A DNA stretch of 64,000 nucleotides from Succinivibrio dextrinosolvens DSM 3072 (GTDB lineage Bacteria; Pseudomonadota; Gammaproteobacteria; Enterobacterales; Succinivibrionaceae), in contig NZ_FUXX01000001.1 in NCBI RefSeq assembly GCF_900167015.1, positions 89,733 through 153,732 on the forward strand, in the 5' to 3' direction. Each line of letters begins with the position of its first letter. The first letter of the stretch is position 1. Both the position numbers and the translations under genes were made by a program. Below the pieces are notes generated by a model. It saw only the letters and a list, made by a program, of their open reading frames with translations. It ran no database searches and was not told where the DNA came from. Positions 48,211 to 57,040 of the stretch are shown here, piece by piece.

Positions 48211-49353
48211 ATGAAACTTAATAAATTTGTAACTTCAATGATTGCAGGAGCAATGCTTATGAGTTCTGTTAATGTAATGGCAAATGAGGTTCCTGTATCT
48301 GTTGTGGCAAAGGCTTCTCAGATGAAGAATGCTTCTGTTGAGGCTTTAAAAGATGATACTCGTGTTTTCAATGTTGATAAGAGCATTGAAGTTCTGAAAG
48401 TAGTTTTCCAAAATCGTTACGGTTTTGAGGTTGCAGGTCACTTATATCTGCCTAAAGATTTTGATAACACTAAAAAATACAGTTCATTGGTAATTACTGG
48501 ACCATTTGGTGCGGTTAAGGAACAGTCATCTGGTCTATACGCTCAGGAAATGGCTAAGCGAGGTTATGTTACTGTTGCTTTTGATCCTTCAATGACAGGT
48601 GAATCATCTGGTGTTCGCCGTAATATGGGATCACCTGAGATCTTTACTGAGGATTACAGTGCTGCAGTTGATTTTATCAGCAATCTGACCTTTGTTGATC
48701 CACAGAAGATTGGTGCAATTGGTATCTGTGGTCTTTCTGGAATGGCAATTACTGCAGCATCAAACGATGTCCGTATTAAAGCTGTTGTCACCTCAGCTAT
48801 GTACGACATGTCTGAGAGTATTTCTGACCATTATAACGGTGCATACTATACAGATGAGCAAAGAAACATTGTTAAGCAGCATTTAGCCAAAATGAGAGAT
48901 GCCGAGGCCAAGAGCGGTGAATCAATTCGCGGTGCTCATGAGTTAGGTGTTGATGCTAACGGTAATATCCAGACTTTTGACAAGATGTTCCCTGATACTC
49001 TGCCAGCAGATGCCGACCCTGTCTCAAAGGATTTCTATGGCTATTACATTGGTAGAGCTTATCATCCAAGAGCTATTAACTCAAATACCTCTGCCTGGGA
49101 TTCAACCACAGCATACGGCTTCTTTAACTTCAGCCTAATGGATAATATCAAGGAACTGTCTCCTCGTCCTCTAATGCTGATTACTGGTGATAAGGCCCAT
49201 TCAAAGTATTTCTCAGATAATGTCTACAAGGCAGCTTCATCTCCTAAGGAGCTGATTGTAGTAAAGGGGGCAACTCACGCAGATCTCTATGATCAGATGG
49301 ATAAGATTCCTTTTAATCAGATTGAGAATTTCTTCAATAAGAATCTTAAATAA
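48211..49353 (+). CDS. exported alpha/beta hydrolase with a Cys nucleophile
   Basis: 380 residues. A signal peptide ends near NVMA, so it is periplasmic. The hydrolase core starts at YGFEVAGHLYLPKDF. The nucleophile elbow reads GAIGICGLSGMA, with Cys173 where most esterases have Ser, as in dienelactone hydrolases; the Asp is probably in LITGDKAHS and the His in GATHADLYD. Family members (YcjY-like) are often annotated as esterases or peptidases. GGAG lies six bases before the ATG. The LysR-type regulator upstream suggests induction by a small aromatic or ester compound. Followed by a strong terminator. Confidence 0.82.
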   Translation: MKLNKFVTSMIAGAMLMSSVNVMANEVPVSVVAKASQMKNASVEALKDDTRVFNVDKSIEVLKVVFQNRYGFEVAGHLYLPKDFDNTKKYSSLVITGPFGAVKEQSSGLYAQEMAKRGYVTVAFDPSMTGESSGVRRNMGSPEIFTEDYSAAVDFISNLTFVDPQKIGAIGICGLSGMAITAASNDVRIKAVVTSAMYDMSESISDHYNGAYYTDEQRNIVKQHLAKMRDAEAKSGESIRGAHELGVDANGNIQTFDKMFPDTLPADADPVSKDFYGYYIGRAYHPRAINSNTSAWDSTTAYGFFNFSLMDNIKELSPRPLMLITGDKAHSKYFSDNVYKAASSPKELIVVKGATHADLYDQMDKIPFNQIENFFNKNLK

Positions 49354-49378
49354 TAAATAAATGTCCTTATGTTTATTG

Positions 49379-49412
49379 TCCGGATGGAAGCATCCGGATA
49401 TTATTTATTTTA
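49379..49412 (+). terminator. terminator after the hydrolase
   Basis: A perfect stem TCCGGATG (49379-49386) with CATCCGGA (49391-49398), GAAG loop, followed by TATTATTTATTTT. Confidence 0.82.
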
Positions 49413-49443
49413 ACGGTTTCTTGATAAATCACCTGAGAAAGAC

Positions 49444-50016
49444 ATGGATTTAACAACTTTTTTAAACAAAATGAATAACCAGGAAATGGTAGAAGTAACT
49501 TCTGACGCCTTTCCTTTTTGTCTTGAAATGACACAGCGAGCTTTAAGAATTACCTCAAAAATAAATAACTCGTACCGTACTCCTGAAGAAATCGAAGAGC
49601 TTTTCTCAGAGCTAACCGGGGAGGATGTAAGAGGTAAGCTGGTTCTTTTTCCTCCTTTCCATACAGACTTTGGTCAGAACACTCATCTAAAGGGGCATGT
49701 TACTATTAACAGTGGTGTATGCTTTCAGGATCAGGGGGGTATAACCATAGGCGATGGTACATTAATTGGTCACAATGTGGTGCTGGCAACTTTAAATCAC
49801 GATTTAAATCCAGATAAAAGAGGATGTCTGCTTCCTAAGCCTATAACGATTGGGAAAAATGTATGGATAGGATCTAATGCAACCGTTCTTCAGGGAGTTA
49901 ATGTCGGTGATGGTGCTGTGATAGCAGCAGGTGCTGTTGTTACTAGAGATGTTCCTGCTAATACAATTGTTGGCGGAGTTCCTGCAAAAGTAATAAAAAC
50001 AATTCCTCAGAACTAG
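49444..50016 (+). CDS. hexapeptide-repeat acetyltransferase (maltose/galactoside type)
   Basis: 190 residues. Left-handed beta-helix with several hexapeptides ([46 protein letters not shown]). The catalytic His is in [13 protein letters not shown], as in LacA and Maa, which acetylate sugars with acetyl-CoA. The N-terminal 60 residues are the helical cap. Acceptor unknown. Monocistronic with hairpins on both sides. Confidence 0.87.
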   Translation: MDLTTFLNKMNNQEMVEVTSDAFPFCLEMTQRALRITSKINNSYRTPEEIEELFSELTGEDVRGKLVLFPPFHTDFGQNTHLKGHVTINSGVCFQDQGGITIGDGTLIGHNVVLATLNHDLNPDKRGCLLPKPITIGKNVWIGSNATVLQGVNVGDGAVIAAGAVVTRDVPANTIVGGVPAKVIKTIPQN

Positions 50017-50110
50017 TTTTGTATTTCCTTTTTATGGAGAGTGCTTTCAGAAAATAGGAAACAGAGAGAATGCAGATTTATGAAGGGATTTTCGTGCAGT
50101 CAGAAACGAT

Positions 50111-50135
50111 AAAGTCCACTAATTTTGTGGACTTT
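50111..50135. terminator. hairpin between acetyltransferase and L,D-transpeptidase
   Basis: A perfect 9-bp stem AAAGTCCAC (50111-50119) with GTGGACTTT (50127-50135) between convergent genes. The T stretch is weak in both directions. Confidence 0.6.
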
Positions 50136-50154
50136 GAGACGAAAAGATATTTTA

Positions 50155-50880
50155 TTAAGGATTGATTGTTATTGGTGTACCTTCATCCACCATTGACATG
50201 AAGATATCCATATCAGGATTCAAAAGAGCAATGCATCCATTGGTCCAGTTGGTTCTCTGAATGGAGTCATGATATTCTCTCTTTGAATTAGGCTGACCGT
50301 GAACCATAATCATGCCACCAGGTCTTCTGTCGTATTTACGGGCATTCTCGATATCCTGAGCATTTGGATAGGAGATATGGAAAGCTTTATAGAAGCTTGA
50401 ACGTCTTTTTACATAATCAAGAATATAGGTTCCTTCAGGAGTTCTTCTGTCACCTTCGAACATCTTCTTGCCTTCAGGTCTGTCTGATAGGGCAATCCAG
50501 AATTTTCTGACTTCACGTCCATCCTTCATCAGGATCATCTGGTGAGCCCGCTTATTTACTATAACTCTGTCAACAATCTTATTGGTGAATGAGGAGGAAT
50601 GAGTTACTGCCTCTGTATTTACAGAGCTTGAAGCTAAATTTGCTGTTCTGCCTGCGGTATTAGTTGAAGTGCCAACTGCTGACTGGTAGTCAGGATAGAT
50701 AGAATTGATAAAATCCGCAGATTTACCCTGTTTGCCGTAGTCAAACTGTGCATCATAAGGAATAGATGCAGTAACCGCTCTTGCCAGAAGAGTGTCAGGA
50801 ATATCGTGAACAGTTTTAGCTGATGAGGAAAAAATACAGCTAACTAATGCTAAAGCTGATAAAAATCGTACATATCTCAT
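50155..50880 (-). CDS. L,D-transpeptidase (YkuD domain), exported
   Basis: 241 residues from the ATG at 50880; a TTG at 50892 is the alternative. A signal peptide ends near SSSA. After a Ser/Thr-rich stretch (about 60-95), the YkuD domain (about 105-240) shows VIVNKRAHQMILMKDG, GDRRTPEGTYIL, MIMVHGQPNSK and the catalytic TNWTNGCIALLNPD (Cys). Family members make 3-3 cross-links or attach lipoproteins to peptidoglycan; the YafK-like layout suggests an amidase or hydrolase is also possible. Divergent from parC. Confidence 0.87.
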   Translation of the reverse strand: MRYVRFLSALALVSCIFSSSAKTVHDIPDTLLARAVTASIPYDAQFDYGKQGKSADFINSIYPDYQSAVGTSTNTAGRTANLASSSVNTEAVTHSSSFTNKIVDRVIVNKRAHQMILMKDGREVRKFWIALSDRPEGKKMFEGDRRTPEGTYILDYVKRRSSFYKAFHISYPNAQDIENARKYDRRPGGMIMVHGQPNSKREYHDSIQRTNWTNGCIALLNPDMDIFMSMVDEGTPITINP

Positions 50881-51003
50881 AACGCATACCAAAAACGAAG
50901 TACACTTAAAAAAATTTAAAATATTTGCTGTATTAATTTAAAATAGAATAGTTATATATCTAAATTATAAACGCAACGTGGTTTGTTGTGTGGAAAATTT
51001 TAA

Positions 51004-53319
51004 ATGTCAGAAGAAAAAAATCGAAATTTAAGCCTTGAAGGCATCGAACTGATGCCTTTACAGCAGTTCGCTGAAAATGCTTATCTGAATTACTCCATGA
51101 GTGTAATCAGAGATCGTGCTCTGCCTTCTGTTGCTGACGGTATGAAACCTGTGCAGCGAAGAATTGTGTATGCCATGGCCAAGCTTGGCATTAATGCAAA
51201 GGCAAAGCATGTAAAGTCAGCAAGAACTGTCGGTGAAGTTCTGGGTAAATATCATCCACATGGAGACAGTGCCTGCTATGAAGCTATGGTACTGATGGCT
51301 CAGCCTTTCTCCTACAGATATCCTCTGGTTGATGGTCAGGGTAACTGGGGTGATGTTGAAGATCCTAAATCATTCGCTGCAATGCGTTATACCGAGTCAA
51401 GACTTGCTCCCTATTCAGAGGTTCTCCTTCAGGATCTGAATACAGGATGTGTTGACTGGATCCCTAATTTTGATGGTACTGTAGATGAACCAAAGTATCT
51501 GCCTGCAAGACTGCCAAATATTCTTTTAAACGGCACAACAGGTATTGCCGTAGGTATGGCTACAGATATTCCTCCTCATAACCTCAATGAGATTGCCAAT
51601 GCGGTAGTTCAGCTGATTGATAAGCCAGATGCATCTGTATCTGATCTGATGAAGTTTGTTCCTGCTCCTGACTATCCATGCGCTGCAGAGATTACCAACT
51701 CTGAGGAAGAATTAAGAAAGATCTACGAAACAGGTAAAGGTACAATCAGACAGCGAGCTGTTTATACAGTAGAGAAGAATGAGATTATCATTACCTCTCT
51801 GCCATATCAGATTTCTGTTGGTACTGTTGAGAAACAGATTGCCGATCTGATGAGCAAAAAGAAGCTGCCCCTGGTTTCAGATATTACCAATGCCTCAGAT
51901 AGAAACAATCCTATCCGTATTGTGATTACTCCTCGCTCAAATCGTGTGAATATCGACGAGCTGATGGAACACCTGTATGCTGTGACCTCACTTGAGAACA
52001 CCTACAGAGTAAATATCAATATTCTTGGTCTGGATGGCAAGCCTGCTGTTAAGGATTTAAAGACAATCCTGAATGAGTGGCTGGTATTCAGAACAGAAAC
52101 AGTTAAGAAGAGACTTTCTCATCGCCTTGAAGCTGTAAACAAGAGATTACACCTCTTAGAAGGCTTTATGCTGGTAATGCTCAATATCGACGAGGTTATT
52201 GAGATTATCCGCCATGAAGATGATCCTAAGAGCAAGCTGATTGAACGATTCGGTCTGTCTGAGGCTCAGGTTGAATATATCCTTGAGACCAAGCTGCGTC
52301 AGCTGGCAAGACTTGAAGAGATTAAGATCAAAGCTGAGATGGATAAGCTTAATGACGAGAAGAAACATCTTGAGACTCTGTTAGGCTCAGATGCTCGCTT
52401 TAAGACCTTCCTGAAGAAGGAAATCCTTGCTGATGCAAAACTATACGGTGATGAGAGACGCTGTCCTGTAGTTCAGAGAGAGGCTGCTGTAGCCATTAAG
52501 GAAGAGGAGCTTATTCCAAGTACTCCTGTTACTGTTGTTCTCTCAAAGATGGGCTGGGTTCGTGCAGCATCAGGTCATGACGTTGATGCTTCATCACTCA
52601 ATTACCGTTCTGGAGATAAGTTCCTGTCAAAGGCTTCTGGTAAGACTAATGATCAGGCCAGCTTCATCTCTACACTGGGCCGTGCCTATAGTGTTGATAT
52701 TAAAGACCTCCCTTCTGCAAGAGGTCAGGGTGAGCCACTGTCAGCCAAGGTTAACTTCCAGCCTGGTGAAAAAGCCTGTCATGTGATTGTGCCTAAGAAG
52801 GATATGTATCTGGTTGTTGCAACTGACAAGGGTAGAGGCTTCATAACTCTGTCTACAGATATGCAGACAAGAGCAAAGGCAGGTAAGGCACTAATCAATC
52901 TTGATGAGGATGCTGTAATTCTGCCTCCAGTTGAAGTTATCGACAGGAAGACAGACCTGCTTGCTGTTGCAAGTAAGGCTGGACGTCTTCTTATTTACAA
53001 GCTTGATGAACTTCCAGAGCTTTCATCTGGAAAGGGTAATAAGCTGATGGGACTTAATACCGCTAAGGTAACCATTGGCGCAGATGGTCTTGCTACCATG
53101 GCGATTATCCCTGAAGGAGCATCCTTAACTGTTCATTCAGGAAAGAAGATTATCAAGCTTAACAATAAGGAAATTCTTGAAAGACTTGGAAGCAGAACCA
53201 AGGTAGGTGATATGCTTCCTCGCGGATATCAGAAGATTACTTCCTTGGAAGTTGAACTTCCTAAGTCTGATGCAGATGAGAATGCTGAGGAAGAGATTCC
53301 AGAGTTTACTTTAGAGTAA
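51004..53319 (+). CDS. parC: topoisomerase IV subunit A
   Basis: 771 residues (E. coli 752). The type IIA topoisomerase breakage domain shows [40 protein letters not shown] (S89 and E93 are the usual quinolone-resistance positions, here in the sensitive form) and the catalytic Y129 in AAMRYTESR. The C-terminal blades are shorter and less regular than in GyrA, so ParC. parE is not adjacent in this window. A strong terminator follows. Confidence 0.95.
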   Translation: MSEEKNRNLSLEGIELMPLQQFAENAYLNYSMSVIRDRALPSVADGMKPVQRRIVYAMAKLGINAKAKHVKSARTVGEVLGKYHPHGDSACYEAMVLMAQPFSYRYPLVDGQGNWGDVEDPKSFAAMRYTESRLAPYSEVLLQDLNTGCVDWIPNFDGTVDEPKYLPARLPNILLNGTTGIAVGMATDIPPHNLNEIANAVVQLIDKPDASVSDLMKFVPAPDYPCAAEITNSEEELRKIYETGKGTIRQRAVYTVEKNEIIITSLPYQISVGTVEKQIADLMSKKKLPLVSDITNASDRNNPIRIVITPRSNRVNIDELMEHLYAVTSLENTYRVNINILGLDGKPAVKDLKTILNEWLVFRTETVKKRLSHRLEAVNKRLHLLEGFMLVMLNIDEVIEIIRHEDDPKSKLIERFGLSEAQVEYILETKLRQLARLEEIKIKAEMDKLNDEKKHLETLLGSDARFKTFLKKEILADAKLYGDERRCPVVQREAAVAIKEEELIPSTPVTVVLSKMGWVRAASGHDVDASSLNYRSGDKFLSKASGKTNDQASFISTLGRAYSVDIKDLPSARGQGEPLSAKVNFQPGEKACHVIVPKKDMYLVVATDKGRGFITLSTDMQTRAKAGKALINLDEDAVILPPVEVIDRKTDLLAVASKAGRLLIYKLDELPELSSGKGNKLMGLNTAKVTIGADGLATMAIIPEGASLTVHSGKKIIKLNNKEILERLGSRTKVGDMLPRGYQKITSLEVELPKSDADENAEEEIPEFTLE

Positions 53320-53344
53320 GTTTAAGATTGGATTTTACGAAGGT

Positions 53345-53380
53345 CTCCTGTCAGAATAAAAACTGACTGGAGTTTTTTTT
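53345..53380 (+). terminator. parC: parC terminator
   Basis: CTCCTGTCAG (53345-53354) with CTGACTGGAG (53363-53372), one mismatch, then a T8 run. Its 3' arm and T run nearly repeat at 58780-58800. Confidence 0.88.
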
Positions 53381-53406
53381 ATTCAGTTGTTTTTTTATTA
53401 ATCTGA

Positions 53407-53438
53407 TAAAAAAAGCCCCCTTTTGTTGAAAGGGAGCT
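53407..53438 (-). terminator. terminator of the autotransporter cassette
   Basis: AGCTCCCTTT and AAAGGGGGCT (53429-53438 with 53414-53423) pair on the minus strand with one G-T, followed by a T7 run. It closes the operon whose last gene ends at 53463. Confidence 0.85.
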
Positions 53439-53462
53439 TAGGATACAGTTGTAGCTATTCTT

Positions 53463-56400
53463 TTAGAATGTGTACTTAACTCCAGCTGCGAAGACATGGT
53501 CCTTTACGTTTTCTGAACCAGTGAAGGAGTATCCTACATCTAGTCCTAAAGCACCATACTTAGCTTCTAAACCAAGACTTCCACGAATACTTACAGTGTC
53601 AAGAACTTCAGCGTTGGTTGAAACCTCACCATATTTGTTATCAAAGCCAGTAAGAGTTGTCTTAGCATCAAGATCTTTATCACCAGCGTTGATTGTTGCT
53701 GTTAAATCAAACATTGGCTTTAAGTTCCATTCGCCACAGACAAACTGTTTTGAAACCTCTACACCGATAGGGAACTGGAAGTAGTTCTGGCTGATGCTGT
53801 CACCAGTCAACATTACATCACCCTGTCTCTTAACCTTGTACTTATCGATGTTAGAGTGGTTGTAACGAATACCAACATGAGGAGCAACGTCAGCATAGGT
53901 TAGAGCAAAGTTGTACTTGGCGTTAACACCTGTTGTAAATGTATATGACTTGGTGTTCTTTGCTGTCAGAGTACCATATGAGGTGTGAAGGTCAGTATCG
54001 GTATTCATTGCTGTATAACCAATATCTGCCATAACCTTCAGGTTCTCATAGTTATATGAACCATAGGTACCAAGCCCCCAGAATGAAGCATCATCCTCAG
54101 AAGGGTCTAAGCTTCCTCTGCTGTCAGTCTTAGCATGACCTACGATACCATCAAAGCCCAGACGGAAGCCGTCAGCAACTTCAAAATCAGTACCCATACT
54201 TAAGCCATAAATCTTAGCCTTCAGACCATAGGTTGAACCTTCAATCTTGAAGGAGTCTGATTTAGACTGCTTGTAGAATGGCATTGCCCAGACAGTAGCA
54301 TTGGTTCCCTTAACAGCTGCGTGGTTTGCGCCAGTAGTTGTGAAGCCATTGTGCTGTTCAACATTGTCGTGAGCAATCTGAGCAACAAGTTCATTTAACA
54401 GAGGTACACCACCGAAGATGAATCCTGTTACAGAGTTAGCCTCGTCACGGAATCTGCTGATTTCTGCTGAAGAACCTGTTCCAATGTTCTCCATCATTTG
54501 AGTCATGATGCCAAGACCATTATTCTTGGTTGAATCTGTACCAGTACCATTAGCCTGATTTACGATAGCTTTTGATAAGCTTGGGCTAATACCATCGCTT
54601 AATGCTGCTACACCTGTAGTTGATATTCCAAGGTCAATAACGTATTGTCCATTGTCCTTAGTAACATCATTAATCTGATAAAGAAGATTTCCTGATGATA
54701 GATAATCTTTCCAATCGTCGGTATATGTGTTAACGCCACCTGAAGCGCCAGTTACTACAACATTCTTTCCTGAGGCCTGTTTTCCTTTAAGAACAATCTT
54801 TGAGCCGTCTTCAACAGTGAAAGTACCATTTCCATTTGAGAAGGTAATAGCAGCACCGTTGGTGAATGCTCCTCCGTATAGTTCAAGAGTGGAACCTGAT
54901 TTTAAGGTTACACTATTATCACTGACTGTAATTGAATCGTCGTTATCTTCTGTACCGCTTAAATAAATTGCATTGGTACTGTCTAGAGTAATTCCCGATG
55001 CTAATGATAATAATGCCTTACCTTCTGCAACAGAACCAGTTGAGTCAAAATTACTGCTGTTTCCAACATAGGTGGCAGAACCAGTTAAGATTGCTAACTT
55101 ACCATTGTTGTTAAATAGAAGTGAAGATGTGGTCAAAGTTGATGGATCAAGCTTTAATAGACTTGATAGGTTAACTTCAGACGCTTGAATTGTTGAGTCA
55201 TAAACTTTAGCTTCATCGTTGAATGTTAGTGTATTTGTTGTAACATTAGCTGATTTTACTTCGGCATCTTTTGCGAAAGTTAACTCCTTTGTTGAAATCG
55301 TAGCAGTATTTAGTTGAGCTGTATTCTCAAAAGCTAGCTTTTCTGCTGAAATTTTTGCTTTATTAAGTGTAGCTGTTTCTTTGAAAGTTACATCCTTTAG
55401 GGTGATATTGGCGTCAGTTAACTCAGCTTCTTTTTCAAATACGTAATCAGAGGTTTTATCTGAAGTTTCAAGTTTGTTAATGGTAGTTGTTCCTTTATAT
55501 GTTACAGTTCCATTACCATATGTTGAAATAGAGTTTGCTCCATCTAACTCTGCATCACCGTAGAGAATAGCACTTCCGTTTTGTCCAATAACAATCTTTC
55601 CATTATTATCAACGATTGTTTTTCCTTTTACTATAAGTTCTCCCTGAGCCTCAGAATTTTTTTTACTTCCAACACTAACAAGAGAATTTGAACCAGATAC
55701 ATTGAGATCCTCTTCTATAGTAAGCTTTGCATGATAAGAATTTCCCGAAGTATCTTTTGTTCCCATAACTACAATTTCACCACCATTGGTTACATTTACA
55801 TCACCATCAATGGTTAATTCCGGAGCTGGAGATTCGTCTGATGAAACATCTGCGAAATCAACAACGGTAAGCATTCCCCCATCTATATCAACTTTACCGG
55901 TAATTTTTGATGAACCATGTCCAACATTCAATCCACCGGTTGTTTCACTTTCTTCTTCCAGGAATTTACTAATAGATTTTCCCCAAACACCGTACTGTTT
56001 TTCTAAATTAGAAAAAGCATTTGAATCTGTAGGTCCTTTTGAAGTAATTGTAATATTACCTGTGATATCAGAACCACTTCCTAGATCTACACTGGCATAA
56101 TCCTCAATTAAAAGACCTCCATTTAGATTGGTCTTTCCTTTTATTTCACCTGTTGATATGCCACTGTAGGTGACAAGGCCTGTAGCTGTAACAGTAGAGT
56201 CAGGAGCATTCTCATCTGTTCTGGTTCCGAGGTATAAAAAGCCTTGTTTTACATTAGTTTCTCCGTTTATGGTTAGCGATTGATTTTCACCAAATCCAGT
56301 CTCAAGGAAAACTAGTCCTCCATTAACTGTAACACTATTTAAGGTTATATCTGCAGTGTTAGCCAAATCAAGAGTTGTTACATTTTGAAAATTAGCCTGA

Positions 56401-56786
56401 TTTAAAAGATTAACAGCATTCTGGTAAGATCCGCCTTCACTTTCTATATCCGCTTTTAATTCGTTAGTGCTGTTGGTATGTTCATATGCCTCCAAAAGCA
56501 TCCATGCCATTTCATGTCCAAGATTACCTACTGCATTAACATCAGAATTGTTTGTTAAAGGGGTTTCATAAATAGTTGGAGTTGTGTCGTATAAACTTCT
56601 GTTTCCAAATGGTAAGTTTATAGATGTTGAAGCCTGAGCACAGCCTACTGAAGATAAAACTAATAGTAACTTAAGTAAATTACCTCCAGCATATTTAACT
56701 CCGGTGCCTTTTGACATAGCTTGTTTATATACAGCTTTATAAGCTTCAATAAGCATATGCATAGCATTTCTTGTTTGTTTAATCAT
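53463..56786 (-). CDS. large autotransporter with 18-residue passenger repeats
   Basis: 1107 residues. The long signal region (about 1-53) has a charged n-part like extended autotransporter signals and ends near CAQA. The passenger (about 54-800) is a Gly/Asn/Thr-rich beta-helix with many NGG, SGS and ITG turns; about 457-528 consists of four 18-residue repeats of the kind ITLKDVTFKETATLNKAK. The last 270 or so residues form the outer-membrane barrel, ending in the aromatic signature AAGVKYTF. GGAG lies seven bases before the ATG. I saw no protease motif in the passenger, so an adhesin is the simplest guess. It is the last gene of a three-gene minus-strand group. Confidence 0.87.
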   Translation of the reverse strand: MIKQTRNAMHMLIEAYKAVYKQAMSKGTGVKYAGGNLLKLLLVLSSVGCAQASTSINLPFGNRSLYDTTPTIYETPLTNNSDVNAVGNLGHEMAWMLLEAYEHTNSTNELKADIESEGGSYQNAVNLLNQANFQNVTTLDLANTADITLNSVTVNGGLVFLETGFGENQSLTINGETNVKQGFLYLGTRTDENAPDSTVTATGLVTYSGISTGEIKGKTNLNGGLLIEDYASVDLGSGSDITGNITITSKGPTDSNAFSNLEKQYGVWGKSISKFLEEESETTGGLNVGHGSSKITGKVDIDGGMLTVVDFADVSSDESPAPELTIDGDVNVTNGGEIVVMGTKDTSGNSYHAKLTIEEDLNVSGSNSLVSVGSKKNSEAQGELIVKGKTIVDNNGKIVIGQNGSAILYGDAELDGANSISTYGNGTVTYKGTTTINKLETSDKTSDYVFEKEAELTDANITLKDVTFKETATLNKAKISAEKLAFENTAQLNTATISTKELTFAKDAEVKSANVTTNTLTFNDEAKVYDSTIQASEVNLSSLLKLDPSTLTTSSLLFNNNGKLAILTGSATYVGNSSNFDSTGSVAEGKALLSLASGITLDSTNAIYLSGTEDNDDSITVSDNSVTLKSGSTLELYGGAFTNGAAITFSNGNGTFTVEDGSKIVLKGKQASGKNVVVTGASGGVNTYTDDWKDYLSSGNLLYQINDVTKDNGQYVIDLGISTTGVAALSDGISPSLSKAIVNQANGTGTDSTKNNGLGIMTQMMENIGTGSSAEISRFRDEANSVTGFIFGGVPLLNELVAQIAHDNVEQHNGFTTTGANHAAVKGTNATVWAMPFYKQSKSDSFKIEGSTYGLKAKIYGLSMGTDFEVADGFRLGFDGIVGHAKTDSRGSLDPSEDDASFWGLGTYGSYNYENLKVMADIGYTAMNTDTDLHTSYGTLTAKNTKSYTFTTGVNAKYNFALTYADVAPHVGIRYNHSNIDKYKVKRQGDVMLTGDSISQNYFQFPIGVEVSKQFVCGEWNLKPMFDLTATINAGDKDLDAKTTLTGFDNKYGEVSTNAEVLDTVSIRGSLGLEAKYGALGLDVGYSFTGSENVKDHVFAAGVKYTF

Positions 56787-56841
56787 AACAATTCTCCATC
56801 ATACCTAAATAAAAAAGAGATTAAATCTCAACCAAATATGT

Positions 56842-57009
56842 TTATTTCTGTTGTTTGATTGGCTTTGGCAGGGGAATATCTCCATGTTTCATTTTTATTG
56901 TTTTATAGTCGGATGAACTGTCGCATCCGTAAACAAAGAGTGAACTCCCCAAAAATAAAACTGCAATAAGATATATAAATACACAGATAGTTAGTTTTCT
57001 TTTTTTCAT
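56842..57009 (-). CDS. small lipoprotein, unknown
   Basis: 55 residues, with a Lys/Arg-rich start, a hydrophobic segment (CVFIYLIAVLFLGSSLF) and a lipobox VYGC (Cys29). Asp follows the Cys (CDSSSD), the +2 residue that keeps lipoproteins in the inner membrane of E. coli. The mature part is only 27 residues and ends PLPKPIKQQK. Its gene lies between the Wzz-like gene (31 bases) and the autotransporter gene (55 bases). The only good Shine-Dalgarno, GAGGT, serves a tiny upstream ORF (MKTL) whose stop overlaps this start. Not recognised as a named family. Confidence 0.7.
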   Translation of the reverse strand: MKKRKLTICVFIYLIAVLFLGSSLFVYGCDSSSDYKTIKMKHGDIPLPKPIKQQK

Positions 57010-57040
57010 AATGTTTTCATATACCTCAAAATGTTATTTA

